Assembly: GCF_030247195.1 (NCBI RefSeq)
Contig: NW_026683306.1
Coordinates: 35,411-99,410, forward strand
Direction: 5' to 3'
Source: Topomyia yanbarensis
Taxonomy: Eukaryota > Arthropoda > Insecta > Diptera > Culicidae
DNA: 64,000 nt
Every line of letters starts with the position of its first letter. Position 1 is the first letter of the stretch. The translations under genes and the position numbers were made by a program. Shown here in pieces: positions 23,013-34,503 of the stretch. The notes under the pieces were generated by a model, which was not told the DNA's origin, searched no databases, and saw only the letters and a program-made list of their open reading frames with translations.

Positions 23013-23870
23013 TGGCCGCTTGGTGAACGAAGGCTTTCGTAAATTTTACACGTTTAATGTATACCGCACGAATGTAATCGTTGATAACGACACTAATTTT
23101 CGTGAATGAAACGAAATATTTCGTTTATTTTAATAAAAGTTTGTGTATAATACGAACGATTTCATTACTCACACGAATTTATTTCGTTCATCTTAGGAAT
23201 GTTTTCGTATTCATTATTTTTGCAATCGATATTTTAGGATCTATGTTTGACAACGATTTTTTAACTAACTAAAAGAATCGATCTGGCAAAATCGATTTTA
23301 TTTCAACCTGCTCACCTGTATTGAGGACTAGAAAGATTGTGGTGTGATGAAGTGGACGCTTGATGAACACAAGTTTTAGTAAATTTTACTTATCTAGTGT
23401 ACATGGCACGAATGAAACGAAATGATTCGTTTGTTTCAATAAATGTTTGCGTATATTACGAACGACTTCGTTGGTCGCACGAATACATTTCGTTTATTTT
23501 AAAAAAGTTTTCGTATTTGTTAGCATCTTATTGTTTTCATTCGATCTTTTGGGATCGATGTTTGACAACTTCGATTTTTTTAATTTAAAACAATCGATGT
23601 GGCCAAATCGATTTTACTGTGGTGTGAAGAAATGGCCGCTTGATGAACGAAAGTTTTCGTAAATTTTACTTATTTAGTGTACATTGCACGAACGTTGTCG
23701 TTAAAAACGACATTATTTTTCGTGAATCAAACGAAATGATTTGCTTATTTTAATAAACATTTGTGTATATTACGAACAATCTCGTTGGTCGCACGAATTC
23801 ATTTCGTTGATCTAAGAGAAGTTTTCGTAATCATCTTTCATCGTTCATCTCTCGTCATTCTCGATTAGTT
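23013..23870 (+). repeat. Three tandem units rich in CGAA/TTCG
   Basis: Units start at about 23013, 23349 and 23632. Each opens with a variant of ATGGCCGCTTG and TGAACGAAAG, then TTTTCGTAAATTTTAC, then a TTACGAACGA-type stretch and a CACGAATTCATTTCGTT-type stretch. They differ by insertions and substitutions, and the third is truncated. The short open frames in them are by-products of the repeat. Confidence 0.75.
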
Positions 23871-23999
23871 AAATTTTGTGAGGAGTAAAGTGCATAACGT
23901 TAAAAGTTAATTAAGTAGTTAATTTCTCCGGGTAAAATAGTGGCCCTGTAACTAGAATCTTCATCAAACCGCATCTAGCAGCGCAAGAAACCATACAGC

Positions 24000-24862
24000 A
24001 TGGCTGTTAAAGCAATCACCGATGAAGCTCACTTCCAAACCGAACTAGCCGCAGCAGGAGGAAAATTGGTCGTTGTGGATTTTACCGCAGCTTGGTGTGG
24101 ATAGTGCCGAAACATATCGCATTTGTTCGATCAGCTTCCGGCGAAATATCCAAAGGCTGTGTTTCTCAAGGTGGACGTCGACAGATGTACCGAAACGGCG
24201 CCATCCCAGGGCATGTCGACCATGCCAATGTTTATTTTCTACCGAGCCAGAACAAAGATTGACAGGATGCATGGTGCAGACATTAATGGACTTGAAGCCA
24301 AAATACAGAAACATTACGTCGCCAGCTTGTATGAATCTGGAGAAGATTACGGTCATGGAATGTTGGACTTGAACACCTTCATCCAGAAGAACCAGTGCGA
24401 ATGTTTGAACGAATCGAACGACCACCCGATGGTGTATGCGCTCAGTTCCAGCGGTGGTCATCTGGTGTCCGATTGTGACGAACAGTTGATCATTTCGATT
24501 ACGTTCAATCAGCTGGTCAAAATCAGTGCCATCAAGTTCAAAGCACCGCCTTCTCACGGTCCGAAAAAATGGTGAGAATCTTTATCAATCAACCAAGCAC
24601 TATCGATTTCGATATGGCCGAATCGCAAGTTTCGGTGCAGGATCTGGTACTGGGGCAGAACGATCTTGTGCCGGGATCGCCGATTCCGTTGCACTTCGTT
24701 AAATTTCAGAACGTGCAGAATATGCAGCTGTTCGTGAAGGATAACCATTCTGGTGACGAGACGACCATTATCGATCATTTGGCCTTCATCGGGTCACCGA
24801 TTCCAACGACTAAGATGGATGACTTCCAGCGGGTGACTGGGAAGAAGGGTGAAAGCCACTAG
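24000..24862 (+). pseudogene. TXNL1: Processed pseudogene of thioredoxin-like protein 1
   Basis: Intronless copy of a host gene whose product is a cytosolic, proteasome-associated thioredoxin with a C-terminal PITH domain. The reading from the ATG at 24000 shows the thioredoxin fold ([11 protein letters not shown], then KYPKAVFLKVDVD), a linker, KNQCECLNESNDHP, SDCDEQLIISITFNQ and the PITH end (FINQPSTIDFDMAESQ, FVKFQNVQNMQLFVK, GKKGESH). The full 287-codon length is present. Two lesions break it: a TAG at 24102-24104 replacing the Pro of the CGPC active site, and a one-base frameshift in the A run at 24565-24570. A polyadenylation signal AATAAA at 24993 and an A run at 25011-25016 mark an mRNA-derived 3' end. 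A retrocopy made by LINE machinery is inferred. Confidence 0.93.
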
Positions 24863-25016
24863 ATTGTTTGAGCCGCCGGGAGAAGGATGGTTAGAAGGCG
24901 GTGGATACGTGCGGTGACGAATATGTTTGATCTCATATTTAAAAGGTTAAAGATAGTGATGCGCGTGAACTTGTTCTTTTTATAAATTGTTCAATAAAAT
25001 AATGAGCAGGAAAAAA

Positions 25017-25200
25017 TGGCATATTATTTTGATATTGCTCCGGCTGAGAAAAACTCAATCTTATTCATACAAAACCAACGAGCAGTTCGCGATGGCTCAG
25101 CTGAATCCGTACAGCTCCGGATTCTGGATCAACTGGAAATCTTCCTGAAACCGGCGGGCACGGATACGGCTACTAAATAGTCAGACTGAGACCGTCGTGA
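25017..25200. other. Unassigned coding-like fragment
   Basis: A stop-free stretch of about 55 codons ends at a TAG near 25178-25180. The composition is coding-like, but I do not recognise a family, and it lies directly behind the A run of the TXNL1 retrocopy. It could be host target sequence or another gene fragment. Confidence 0.3.
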
Positions 25201-25530
25201 TGAATTGTTGACGTATTCTACCTCTATTGAAACTTTTTTGACGTTGACGGTTTGACGAATAGTATTTGTAAATATTACAAAGATGTTCGTATATAGCAGC
25301 GAACAATTCGTTTGTCGAATGAAGCTGTTTCGTAATAAGCCAACGAAAGTCGTTTCGTGGTATTCACGAAAAATTCGTAATAAAAAAATAAAAATGTTTC
25401 AATAGAACTACGAACGATTTATCATATGTACGAAAAAAATCGTATATTTTATGAAAATTGTCTGTACGGAACAAATTCCTGGCGATTTACGAATATATTC
25501 TATCAGTGTATTAATCAAATATTTATTTCT

Positions 25531-26294
25531 TCTAATGCAGTGCGTGTCACTTTTGAAGGTTCTGCCCTCCCTGACTTCCTGTATGTGAATAATGTAATTT
25601 TTAATGTTCGAATTTTCACTCCTAAAGTGATGCATTGCGAACGTTGTCAACTTTTTGGACACACTGAAAAATTTTGCTCTAACAAAATTAAATGTGGTGA
25701 CCATAGTACAGTTTCATGTAAGAAAATCACAGAAAATTGTATTAATTGTCACGGTAAACATTCTAAACTAAATGAATGTTCTTCATATAAAGATTGCAAA
25801 ACTAAACTTTACCAAAAAAAATTAAATAGAAGTAAATATTCTATGCTGAATTATTGAAATCTTCTACATTAATAATTACAACTAAAAATTCATTCGATAT
25901 TCTTGATGATACTGACGATTTAACTGTTCCTTCTGACTTTCAACCTTATCGTCCTCCAATTAAAAGAAGAAGAAGTAATTTACGATATAAAACAAAAGAA
26001 AATTCTGAAACCTTGAGACCTAACTTTAATAATCGGAATGAATTTCCTTCACTCAAACCAACTTCTGAAATTCCACGTTTTCAAACAAATTAATACAAAA
26101 GAAAAATCTATTGATTCATCACACAACCCTTCAAAATCTATTATTAGTGAAATTATTGTAAGCATTTATAATTTTTTAGGTTTAAGTGACTTTTGGAAAA
26201 ACTTAATTATAAAAGTTGTTCCCTTTATAACATCTCTTCTTAGTAAAATTAATTCATTTATGCCGCTCCTTGTTCAACTATTTTCAAACGTTTA
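25531..26294 (+). pseudogene. LINE F ORF1 C-terminal part (zinc knuckles)
   Basis: Resumes at the residues equivalent to SNSYRVNFAGTALP in copy D. Zinc knuckles: CERCQLFGHTEKFC intact, the second degraded to CGDHSTVSC, the third CINCHGKHSKLNEC. A TGA at about 25855-25857 follows MLNY; in the family this stretch reads AEMLKN, so a local frameshift is likely. The rest continues as separate open pieces (25854-26093 and 26038-26295), ending with the conserved ORF1 tail rich in hydrophobic residues. ORF2 starts at the ATG at 26295. Confidence 0.75.
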
Positions 26295-28207
26295 ATGGCT
26301 GGCAACTTATCAAAAAATAATTTGAAATTTCTTCAATGGAATGGTAGAAGCATCTTACCAGAGATTGATAGACTGAAAGCATTAATTATAAATAATAATA
26401 TAGATATATTTTGTATCTGTGAAACTTGGTTAAACGAATCGAATTTTTCTCGTATTCCTAGTTTCAGTATTTCAAGACCGGAATGATTCATATGGTGGTG
26501 TTATGATTGGAGTTCGTCAAAATATTGAGTATTGTACTTTAAATCTTTCTACATCAAATTCAATTGAATGTGTTGGCTTATCAATTAAATTAAATAAAAC
26601 AAAATATTCCATTTTATCTATTTATATCTCACCAAATGGTAATCTTTCATCTTCTGAATTTAATAGAATAATAGCTAATGTTCCTGAACCATATTTTATC
26701 CTCGGCGATTTCAATGCTCATAGCTTTTCCTGGGGATGTGAAAGAGACAATGGTAGAGGTGTTCTTCTTTTAAATATTATTGATGAGTTCAATTTAGCTA
26801 TAATAAATGATGGCTCACTAACTAGAATTGCAGTACCTCCAGCAACAAATTCAGCTGTTGATATAGCCTTATGTTAAAGAAACTTGAGTCTAAATTGTTC
26901 TTGGACTGTAGTTGAAGATTTGAATGCTAGTGACCATTTACCAACTCTAATCAATTTTCAATTTTCTTCTATTTTATACAATTTTGTAGAATACATATCA
27001 ACAGATTTAACTAAAAATATCGATAGGTCAAAATTTTTAAATTTAATATCTATAGATATCAATCAATTTGATAGATCGTTAAGTACTCTTGATAATTATA
27101 AACGGTTTTGCGACACTATACTAAATGTTTACTACAAGCTCAAACCAAAAAAAGTTATGCACAAAAAAATATAAAAAATCCTACATTTTGGTAGGATACA
27201 GAATGTTCCACCCTTCTAGAATCTAAATCTTTGGCTTACAAACAATTTCGTTCAACTGGTTTACAAAAAGATTATCTACACTATCGCAAAATGGAAGCTA
27301 TGTTTACACGGAAACAAAATTAAAGAAACGTTTTTATTGGAGAAATTTTATTAAAAATTTAGATAGGAACAGTTCAATGTCTGCTAGGAGACATTTAGAT
27401 TTTAGATGAAATAAAATTTATCGTTCTATCTAACTTACCTGATATAGGTAAAATTCATTTATTAAATTTATTTAATCATTTCATATCACAAAATATTCTT
27501 CCATATGAGTGGCGCCAAATTAAGCTTGTGAGCATTCTAAAACCAGGCAAGAATCCATCATTAGTTGATAGTAGACGGCCCATTAGTTTAATATCATGTA
27601 TACGCAAATTATTAGAAAGAGCTATTCTTAATCGATTAGAAATATGGGCAGAACATATTATCTAATTCCCAATATGGTTTCAGAAAAGGAAAAAGTACTA
27701 GAGATTGCACATCTCCTCTGGCACCCCAAATTCAATTATGTTTCAATCAAAAAGAGGACATGATTACAACATTTTAAGACATTTCAAGAGCTTATGATTC
27801 AGAATTGATTAATATACTTTCCCAAAAAATGTTTCAATTGGGAATTCCTTGTTAATTTTCTAAACAATCTTTTTTCTTTCAAAATTATGCATTTTTATTT
27901 GAATGATTCAATCAAATTATCCCGACACAGTCATTTTGGTATATATTGTTTAAGTCCATTTTTATACAATATTTACACTAGTGATATTTTGCAAATTATT
28001 CCTAATGGCTGCATCTTTTATCAATTTGCTGATGATAAGGTCCTTTCAGTTGTTGGAAAAGATAGACACGCTATTCAAAATTCCATACCCTGCCTTAGTT
28101 AGATTAGAAAATTGGACTCTAGAGAATGGATTCACTTTTTCGATTTCTAAAACTCAGTATATAATACATGTAAAAGATCAATTCGGAATTTTCATCTTTA
28201 TCTTAAT
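26295..28207 (+). pseudogene. LINE F ORF2: endonuclease and RT pieces
   Basis: Starts MAGNLSKNNLKFLQWNGRSI at 26295. Endonuclease motifs: CICETWL, ILGDFNAHSFSWG near 26700 and ASDHLPTLINF near 26930, with frame breaks near 26485 and at 26875. RT pieces follow in shifting frames: ILKPGKNPS near 27540, then SQYGFRKGKSTRDC near 27670, DISRAYDSE near 27785, LSPFLYNIY near 27955, FADDKVLSVV near 28025, where Lys replaces the usual Gly after FADD. Many indels; dead. The reading stops at the LINE D insertion site and its next residues are at 50432. Confidence 0.8.
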
Positions 28208-28221
28208 AATCAGGAAATCAT
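28208..28221. repeat. 14-bp target-site duplication, left copy
   Basis: AATCAGGAAATCAT here is repeated exactly at 50418-50431. Placing the two copies on each other restores a gap-free alignment of LINE F with its family across the junction, so this is a true target-site duplication left by the insertion that begins at 28222. Confidence 0.88.
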
Positions 28222-28506
28222 TCGTTTTCGAGCTCTCCATCGAGACAGAGGTTGTTTTTTCTAGTCCGTAGTGCTGTGTGTGGCGATAAAGAATAGTGTT
28301 GATCCGCATTCAAGGTTATTTTGCCAGTTCGGTTCCGTCCTCAGTCTTTTGTTCGCGTGTGAGGATTAAACAATAGCCAGCTGTATACGCTGGATCGTTT
28401 CGTCGTTGGGCACCAGTTTAAAGCTAAGTGGTTTTTGTCTTTTGTAACACATTTATTGCTTTCTTCCGGCTGCACGGGCGCTGACCTCGTGCGTTGACGT
28501 TTTCTA

Positions 28507-29920
28507 TGGTTCCCTCTCCGGATGGTCAAATGGAAGTTGAATCGGGTTCAACTTCTAAGGCTCCCCCCGGCCCAAATGCTATCCAGAACTCTCAACTGGT
28601 CCATTTGTGGTTTTCTTTCGACCCAAGACTAAATCACTGAATCTTCTTCAGATTTCTAGAGACCTGACGGAACGGTTCTCGGCTATGGCCGAAATTTCAA
28701 AGGTCCGCTCGGACAAGATAAGGGTGTTGCTAGCCAACTCAAACCAGGCAAACGATATTGCTTGCTGTGAGCACTTTACGCGGGATTATAACGTGTATAT
28801 TCCGGCTGTAAGAGTACAATCCGAAGGCGTCGTAACCGATGAGAGTTTGACGTGCGAGGATCTGCTGAAGTACGGGGTTGGCCGTTTCAGAGACCGCTTA
28901 CTTCAGCCAGTGAAAATACTTGAGTGCAAACGTTTGCACTCAGTAGTAGTTGCGGAGGATGGTTCAAAAACGTACCCCCAATCAAACTCTTATCGGGTGA
29001 ACTTCGCTGGTACCGCTTTGCCAAATTTCGTCCTCTTGCACAAGGTTCGTCTGCCTGTGCGTCTGTTTGTGCCGCGGGTCATGAATTGCACAAAGTGTAA
29101 ACAACTGGGTCACACAGCCAGCCATTGTAGCAATAAGGCCCGCTGTGGAAAATGCGGGGAGAATCATCTAGATGATTCGTGCAGTAGGCAAGCCGAAAAG
29201 TGTCCTTACTGTGCGGAGAGTCTGCATGATATCTCGGCATGTCCCGCGTACAAACTACGCGGGGATAAACTGAAACGTTCCCTTGCGGGACGATCCAAAC
29301 ATTCTTTCGCAGAAATGTTAAAGAATGCCACGCCACCATCCTCAGCAAACATCTATACTCACTTGCCTCCTGACGAGGGCGAGGCTGGTAACCCACAAGA
29401 GGGAACATCTACTAGGGTGCCTAGAAGTTATAGGAAGAGGAGGAACATTTCCTCTCGTAAAGTTCCTTGTAAAGGCCAGAAGGTGTCCCTTGACGGGGCT
29501 CCGAAAGTGACATCTATTGGAAGTGTTGCAACCAAACCGAAGCAATTAGCTCCTGGTCTCGGAGGATTAAGCTCAGAGAAGGAGTTCCCAGCACTTCCAG
29601 GAACATCAAAAATCCCAAGTGTTCCTTTGTTTCAGTTCGAGAGTAATCACAGCACTGGAATTACAAAACTCTCGGACATAGTGGACTGGATAATAAAAAC
29701 TTTCAATACTACTGATCCTATTAAAAGTCTTATGTTAGCTTTTCTCCCTACAGTGAGAACATTTTTGAAGCAGTTGACTGCTAAATGGCCCCTCCTCTCA
29801 GCGATTGTATCCTTCGATGGCGAACTCATCGAACGAGGTCACGGATTTGATCACTGTTCTACAGTGGAATTGCAGAAGTATCATCCCGAAAATCGATTCC
29901 TTCAAAATTTTAATAAATAA
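28507..29920 (+). pseudogene. LINE D ORF1 (gag-like, three zinc knuckles)
   Basis: RNA-binding ORF1 protein. The likely start is the ATG at 28507 (MVPSPDGQMEVESGS), with a frameshift at about 28565-28600; from there the frame is open to 29920. The N-terminal half has no motif I can name. Zinc knuckles are at about 29090-29250: CTKCKQLGHTASHC, CGKCGENHLDDSC, CPYCAESLHDISAC. A basic C-terminal region follows. In copy A the protein ends at SFDG with a TAA overlapping the ORF2 start. Here that position reads ATGGCGAA, so the stop is lost and the frame runs about 100 bases into ORF2. Confidence 0.85.
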
Positions 29921-32900
29921 TTTGAGTTGCGATGCATTTGCATTATGTGAAACTTGGTTAACTTCCGACATAGATCTCAACTTCCACGACTTTAATATTA
30001 TTCGCCTGGATCGAGACACCCCCTATGGAGGAGTGCTTTTGGGGATCAAAAAGTGCTATTCCTTCTACAGAATTAACCTTCCCTCGATAACAGGTATTGA
30101 AGTTGTCGCTTGCCAAGTAACAACCAAAGGCAAAAGCCTTTGCATAGCTTCCATATATATATTCCCCCCAACACCGCGGTTGGGCACCGACGGCTACAAG
30201 ACATCTTAGAATCCCTGCCAGCACCGCGACTAGTTTTAGGAGACTTTAACTCTCACGGTACAGCATGGGGTTGCCTCTATGATGAGACCCGGTCTTCCTT
30301 AATTCAGGATCTTTGCGATAACTTCTATTTGACAATTTTAAACTCGGGTGAAATGACACGGATTCCTGCTCCTCCAGCGCGCCCGAGCGCCTTAGACTTG
30401 TCCCTTTGCTCAATATTGCTGCGGTTAAATTGCACGTGGATGGTAATTCCTGATCCCCACGGCAGCGACCATCTGCCGATTGTAGTCTCAATCAATAACG
30501 GTGCAAGCCCATTGAAATCAATCAATATTTCGTATGACCTCACACGAAATATCGATTGGAAGAGCTATGCGGCCGCGATATCCGACATCATCGAATTTAC
30601 CCAAGAACTTCCTCCGGAGGAAGAGTACAGCTTTTTGGCTGGCTTGATTCTCGACAGCGCGAATCAAGCTCAGACTAAGCCAGTACCTGGCGCGAACATA
30701 CAAAAACGCTCTCCTAATCCGTGGTGGGACAAAGAGTGCTCAGACGTGTACGCGGAGAAGGCCGCCGCGTATAAGACCTTCCGGGACGACGGGTTACCCG
30801 CTAGTTATCGACAATATGCGACATTAGAAACGCGAATGAAGAGTTTGATGAAAGCCAAGAAACGTAGTTACTGGCGCCGGTTCGTTGACGGACTAACGAG
30901 AGAAACATCGATGAGCACTCTTTGAGGCACGGCCCGGCGTTTGCGAAACCGAAACAGTACTAACGAGAGTGCAGAATATTCAAACCGTTGGATATTCGAT
31001 TTCGCCAAGGTTTGTTCGGATTCCGCCCCGGCACAGAAGATTTACCGCGCCGCGTCCCCTCACGATAGCGCGAACGAAACACCGTTTTCGATGGTGGAGT
31101 TCTCACTTGCTTTCTTGTCGTGTAACAATAAAGCTCCAGGGCCAGACAGAATCAAATTCAACTTATTGAAGAATCTGCCAGACTCTGCCAAGAGACGCTT
31201 GTTGAACTTATTTAATAAGTTTCTCGAGGCTAACATTGTCCCGCTCGATTGGAGACAAGTGAGAGTCATCGCCATCCAAAAACCAGGAAAACCAGCCTCC
31301 GACCACAATTCGTACCGTCCGATCGCAATGCTATCCTGTATTCGGAAGTTGTTCGAGAAAATGATCCTATCCCGCCTCGACAATTGGGTCGAAGCAAATG
31401 GCTTACTGTCAGATACACAATTTGGCTTTCGCAAAGGCAAAGGGACGAACGATTGTCTTGCGTTGCTCTCAACTGAAATTCAAATGAACTATGCTAGCAA
31501 AGAGCAGAGGGCATCAGTGTTCCTAGATATTAAGGGGGCTTTTGATTCAGTTTCGATCAACATTCTTTCAGAGAAGCTGCACCAGCATGGTCTTTCAGCG
31601 ACTTTAAACAACTTTTTACTAAACTTGTTGTCGGAAAAGCACATGCATTTTTCGCATGGTGACTTATCGACATCACGATTTAGCTACATGGGCCTTCCCC
31701 AGGGCTCATGTCTAAGCCCCCTGTTATACAATTTCTACGTCAACGACATTGATGAATGTCTTGACAATTCCTGCACGTTAAGGCAATTTGCAGACGATGG
31801 CGTGGTGTCTGTTACGGGACCCAAAGCTGTCGATCTACAAGGACCATTACAGAATACCTTGGACAATTTGTCTGCTTGGGCTATTAAGCTGGGTATCGAA
31901 TTCTCCACGGAGAAAACTGAGCTAGTTGTATTTTTAAGGAAGCGTGAACCAGCACAAATACAGCTTCTATTAATGGGTCAAACTATCGCTCAGGTCTTCA
32001 CAGTAAAATATCTAGGGGTCTGGTTCGACTCGAAAGGTACTTGGGGATGCCATATTCGGTATCTGAAACAGAAATGCCAGCAAAGGATCAACTTTCTTCG
32101 TACAATAACAGGAACATGGTGCAGTGCCCACCCAGGAGACCTTATTGGGTTGTATCAAACAACGATACTGTCGGTAATGGAATACGGATGCTTCTGCTTT
32201 CGCTCCACCGCGAACATACATTTCATCAAACTCGAAAGAATTCAGTATCGTTGTTTGCTTATCGCCTTAGGGTGCATGCAGTCGACCCATACGATGAGTC
32301 TCGAAGTGCTGTCGGGCGTTCTCTTGTTGAAAAATCGATTTTGGGAACTCTCATATCGATTGCTCATTCGATGCGATATCTTGAACCCGGTTGTGATTGA
32401 AAATTTCGAAAGGCTTGTTGAGCTCAATTCTCAGACCCGTTTCATGTCCCTGTACTTTGACTACATGGCGCAGAATATTAACCCTTCTTCTTACAATCCC
32501 AACCGTGTGCATTTCATAAATACTTCTGAATCTACTGTTTTCTTCGACACATCCATGAAAGACGAGATTAGTGGAATTCCGGAACACATACGCCCACAAG
32601 TGGTTCCAAACATTTTTTATAATAAATTCCGAGAAGTCGACTGTTCTAAGATGTTTTATACTGACGGATCAAACCTCGAAGGGTCCACTGGCTTCGGTAT
32701 TTTCAATCAAAAGTTCACCGCCTCCTACAAACTCAGTGACCCTGCTTCAGTTTACGCAGAACTAGCTGCCATTCAGTATACCCTTGGAGTCATTGAAACA
32801 TTACCCGCAGGCCATTACTTCATCGTTTCAGATAGCCTCAGTTCCATTGACGCTATTCGCTCGATGAAACATGGAAAGCACTCCTCGTATTTTTTGGGGA

Positions 32901-33475
32901 AAATACGGGAGCTACTGAGTGCTTTATCTGACAACTCTTTCCAGATTACCTTGGTATGGGTCCCTTCTCATTGCTCCATTCCGGGCAATGAGAAGGCAGA
33001 CTCCTTAGCTAAGGTGGGTGCCTTAGAAGGACACGTTTACGAAAGACCAATTTGCTTCAGCGAATTTTTCAGTATTACTCATCAGAGAACCCGCGAAAGT
33101 TGGTAAACTTCGTGGAGCAGTGGGGAGCTGGGAAGGTGGCTACATTCGATAATCCCTAAGGTATCGACGAAACCTTGGTTCAAGGGGATGGATGTGGGTC
33201 GTGAGTTCATTCGTGTGATGTCCCGACTCATGGCAAACCATTACACACTGAATGCACATCTCCGGCGTATTGGGCTCGTGGATAGTGGTATCTGCGCTTG
33301 TGGCGACGGCTATCACGACATCGAGCACATTGTCTGGGCGTGCACCGAGTACAGTTCCGCCAGGTCTCGGCTAATGGCCCGAGGAAGACCAACCAACGTC
33401 CCGGTTCGAAATGTGCTGGCAAGCCGCGATGTCCTTATATACACCTTTGTGAAAACCATCAATATACACGTCTAA
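29811..33475 (+). pseudogene. LINE D ORF2: endonuclease, RT, RNase H, zinc-like tail
   Basis: Starts at the ATG at 29811. Endonuclease: VLQWNCRSI, CETWL, LGDFNSHGTAWG near 30240, GSDHLPI near 30465. RT: FLDIKGAFDSV near 31525, GLPQGSCLSP, catalytic FADDGVV near 31790, KYLGVWFDSK. RNase H: FYTDGSN near 32655, AELAA, VSDSLSS, GNEKADSLAK. The C-terminus is a Cys/His-rich tail (CACGDGYHDIEH). Lesions: one frameshift near 30140-30175, TGG to TGA at 30923-30925, and CAA to TAA at 33104-33106, each judged against copy A. Catalytic residues of all three domains are present, so inactivation looks recent. Confidence 0.9.
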
Positions 33476-33650
33476 CTGCCCCTTCTTATTTTCCTTATCA
33501 TTCTCAGAACCCTCTTCCACCTGTATCAAAGCATCTATATCGAATGAGCCAACAAACACGGGACCTACGGCACGAACAAAACACGCTTAACTCGAAATGT
33601 AGCCGATCCACATCTGAGCCGTACTACGAAATCGTCTGGACCACCCGGCG

Positions 33651-34503
33651 CACAGTGGCTGGAAGCTGGCCAAAACCTCAAAAATTTATTTTTGAAATAT
33701 TGATATTTTATATTTTTCCTAAATTTCGCATGTATTGAGTGATGTATATTCAAAATTTTATGATCATTGGATAAGAACATGATTTTTGACATGAGTTTAA
33801 ACGTAGCAAAGTCCGGACTTTTTAATGATTTGCATTTCCGAAACCACCATTGCTCTGTTCACTTCAAATGCATGTTGCTCTTTTGATTTTGGGCCAATTT
33901 TAGCACAACTAGTTTCATTGTGTAGAGGAACGAAAGAACTTCGTTAGTGAATAAAATACATTTGGTAAATTTGCTTTTTAGTTTAAATATGTTTGAGGTG
34001 GTCAGATCTTAAATACTTTTTTCACTAATGTATTCTGTACAAATTTCGGAATCATTTCGGAACGGTCACATAGTATACATTCTATGGGAAATAACCTCTA
34101 CTTTTCGAATATCATGGTCTCGTTCTGCGCCTAGGTGCGCAAAATTTTTTAAGGATATTTTGAAGCTTTGTTGCTGATATGGAGGCGCATGGTGTTTTGT
34201 GTAAAATAGTTGAGCGATCTACAGTAAACCAACACGTTATACAATGGATTTAAAGTAGTGTTCTTCATTTTTTATGATATTGCTGACATTGGTGAACAGT
34301 AACGAAAAATCTATCATGAAAATAGGATCTTAGTTATAAGAAAGGTTCAATGACACTGTATGGAAAAATGCATTTAATATTTTACGACTTTTGACATCAA
34401 AAATGAGCTCAGCACCTCTAAATTAGCTTAAATTGTGATTTTCAGCCAATTTAGGTAACATTTGAGGTTTTGTCCGACTTTTGTTTGAAGACCCGCCACT
34501 GTG
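33651..34503. mobile_element. 853-bp MITE with CACAGTGGC ends in LINE D 3' UTR
   Basis: Left end CACAGTGGCTGG, right end (reverse complement) CACAGTGGCGGG. Both then reach a common CAAAACCTCAAA motif a little further in. A 5-bp direct repeat CGGCG flanks it (33646-33650 and 34504-34508). The LINE D 3' UTR reads on from one side to the other. The interior is A/T-rich with no transposase frame. The superfamily is not assigned. Confidence 0.75.

Larger units (their letters stand above)
22891..25530. mobile_element. CGAA-rich composite insertion inside LINE F ORF1
   Basis: About 2.6 kb that interrupts LINE F. It begins with a strong hairpin (22924-22977), carries three diverged tandem copies of a roughly 280-340-bp unit (23013-23870), then the TXNL1 retrocopy (24000-25016), and ends in another CGAA/TTCG-rich stretch (25250-25530). 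The two flanks share the CGAA-rich style, so the retrocopy probably landed inside this repeat, which itself sits in LINE F. The element class is unknown; no transposase was seen. Confidence 0.6.
22422..28207 (+). mobile_element. AT-rich I-group LINE copy F
   Basis: A divergent relative of LINE copies A and D with the same domain order but very AT-rich codons. ORF1 begins at an ATG at 22422, is interrupted from about 22890 to 25530 by inserted DNA, resumes with zinc knuckles, and is followed by ORF2 endonuclease and RT pieces to 28207. At 28208-28221 LINE D entered. The next bases of F are found at 50432, where the alignment of conserved residues resumes without gap. The 3' part beyond 50486 is missing. 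Confidence 0.82.
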
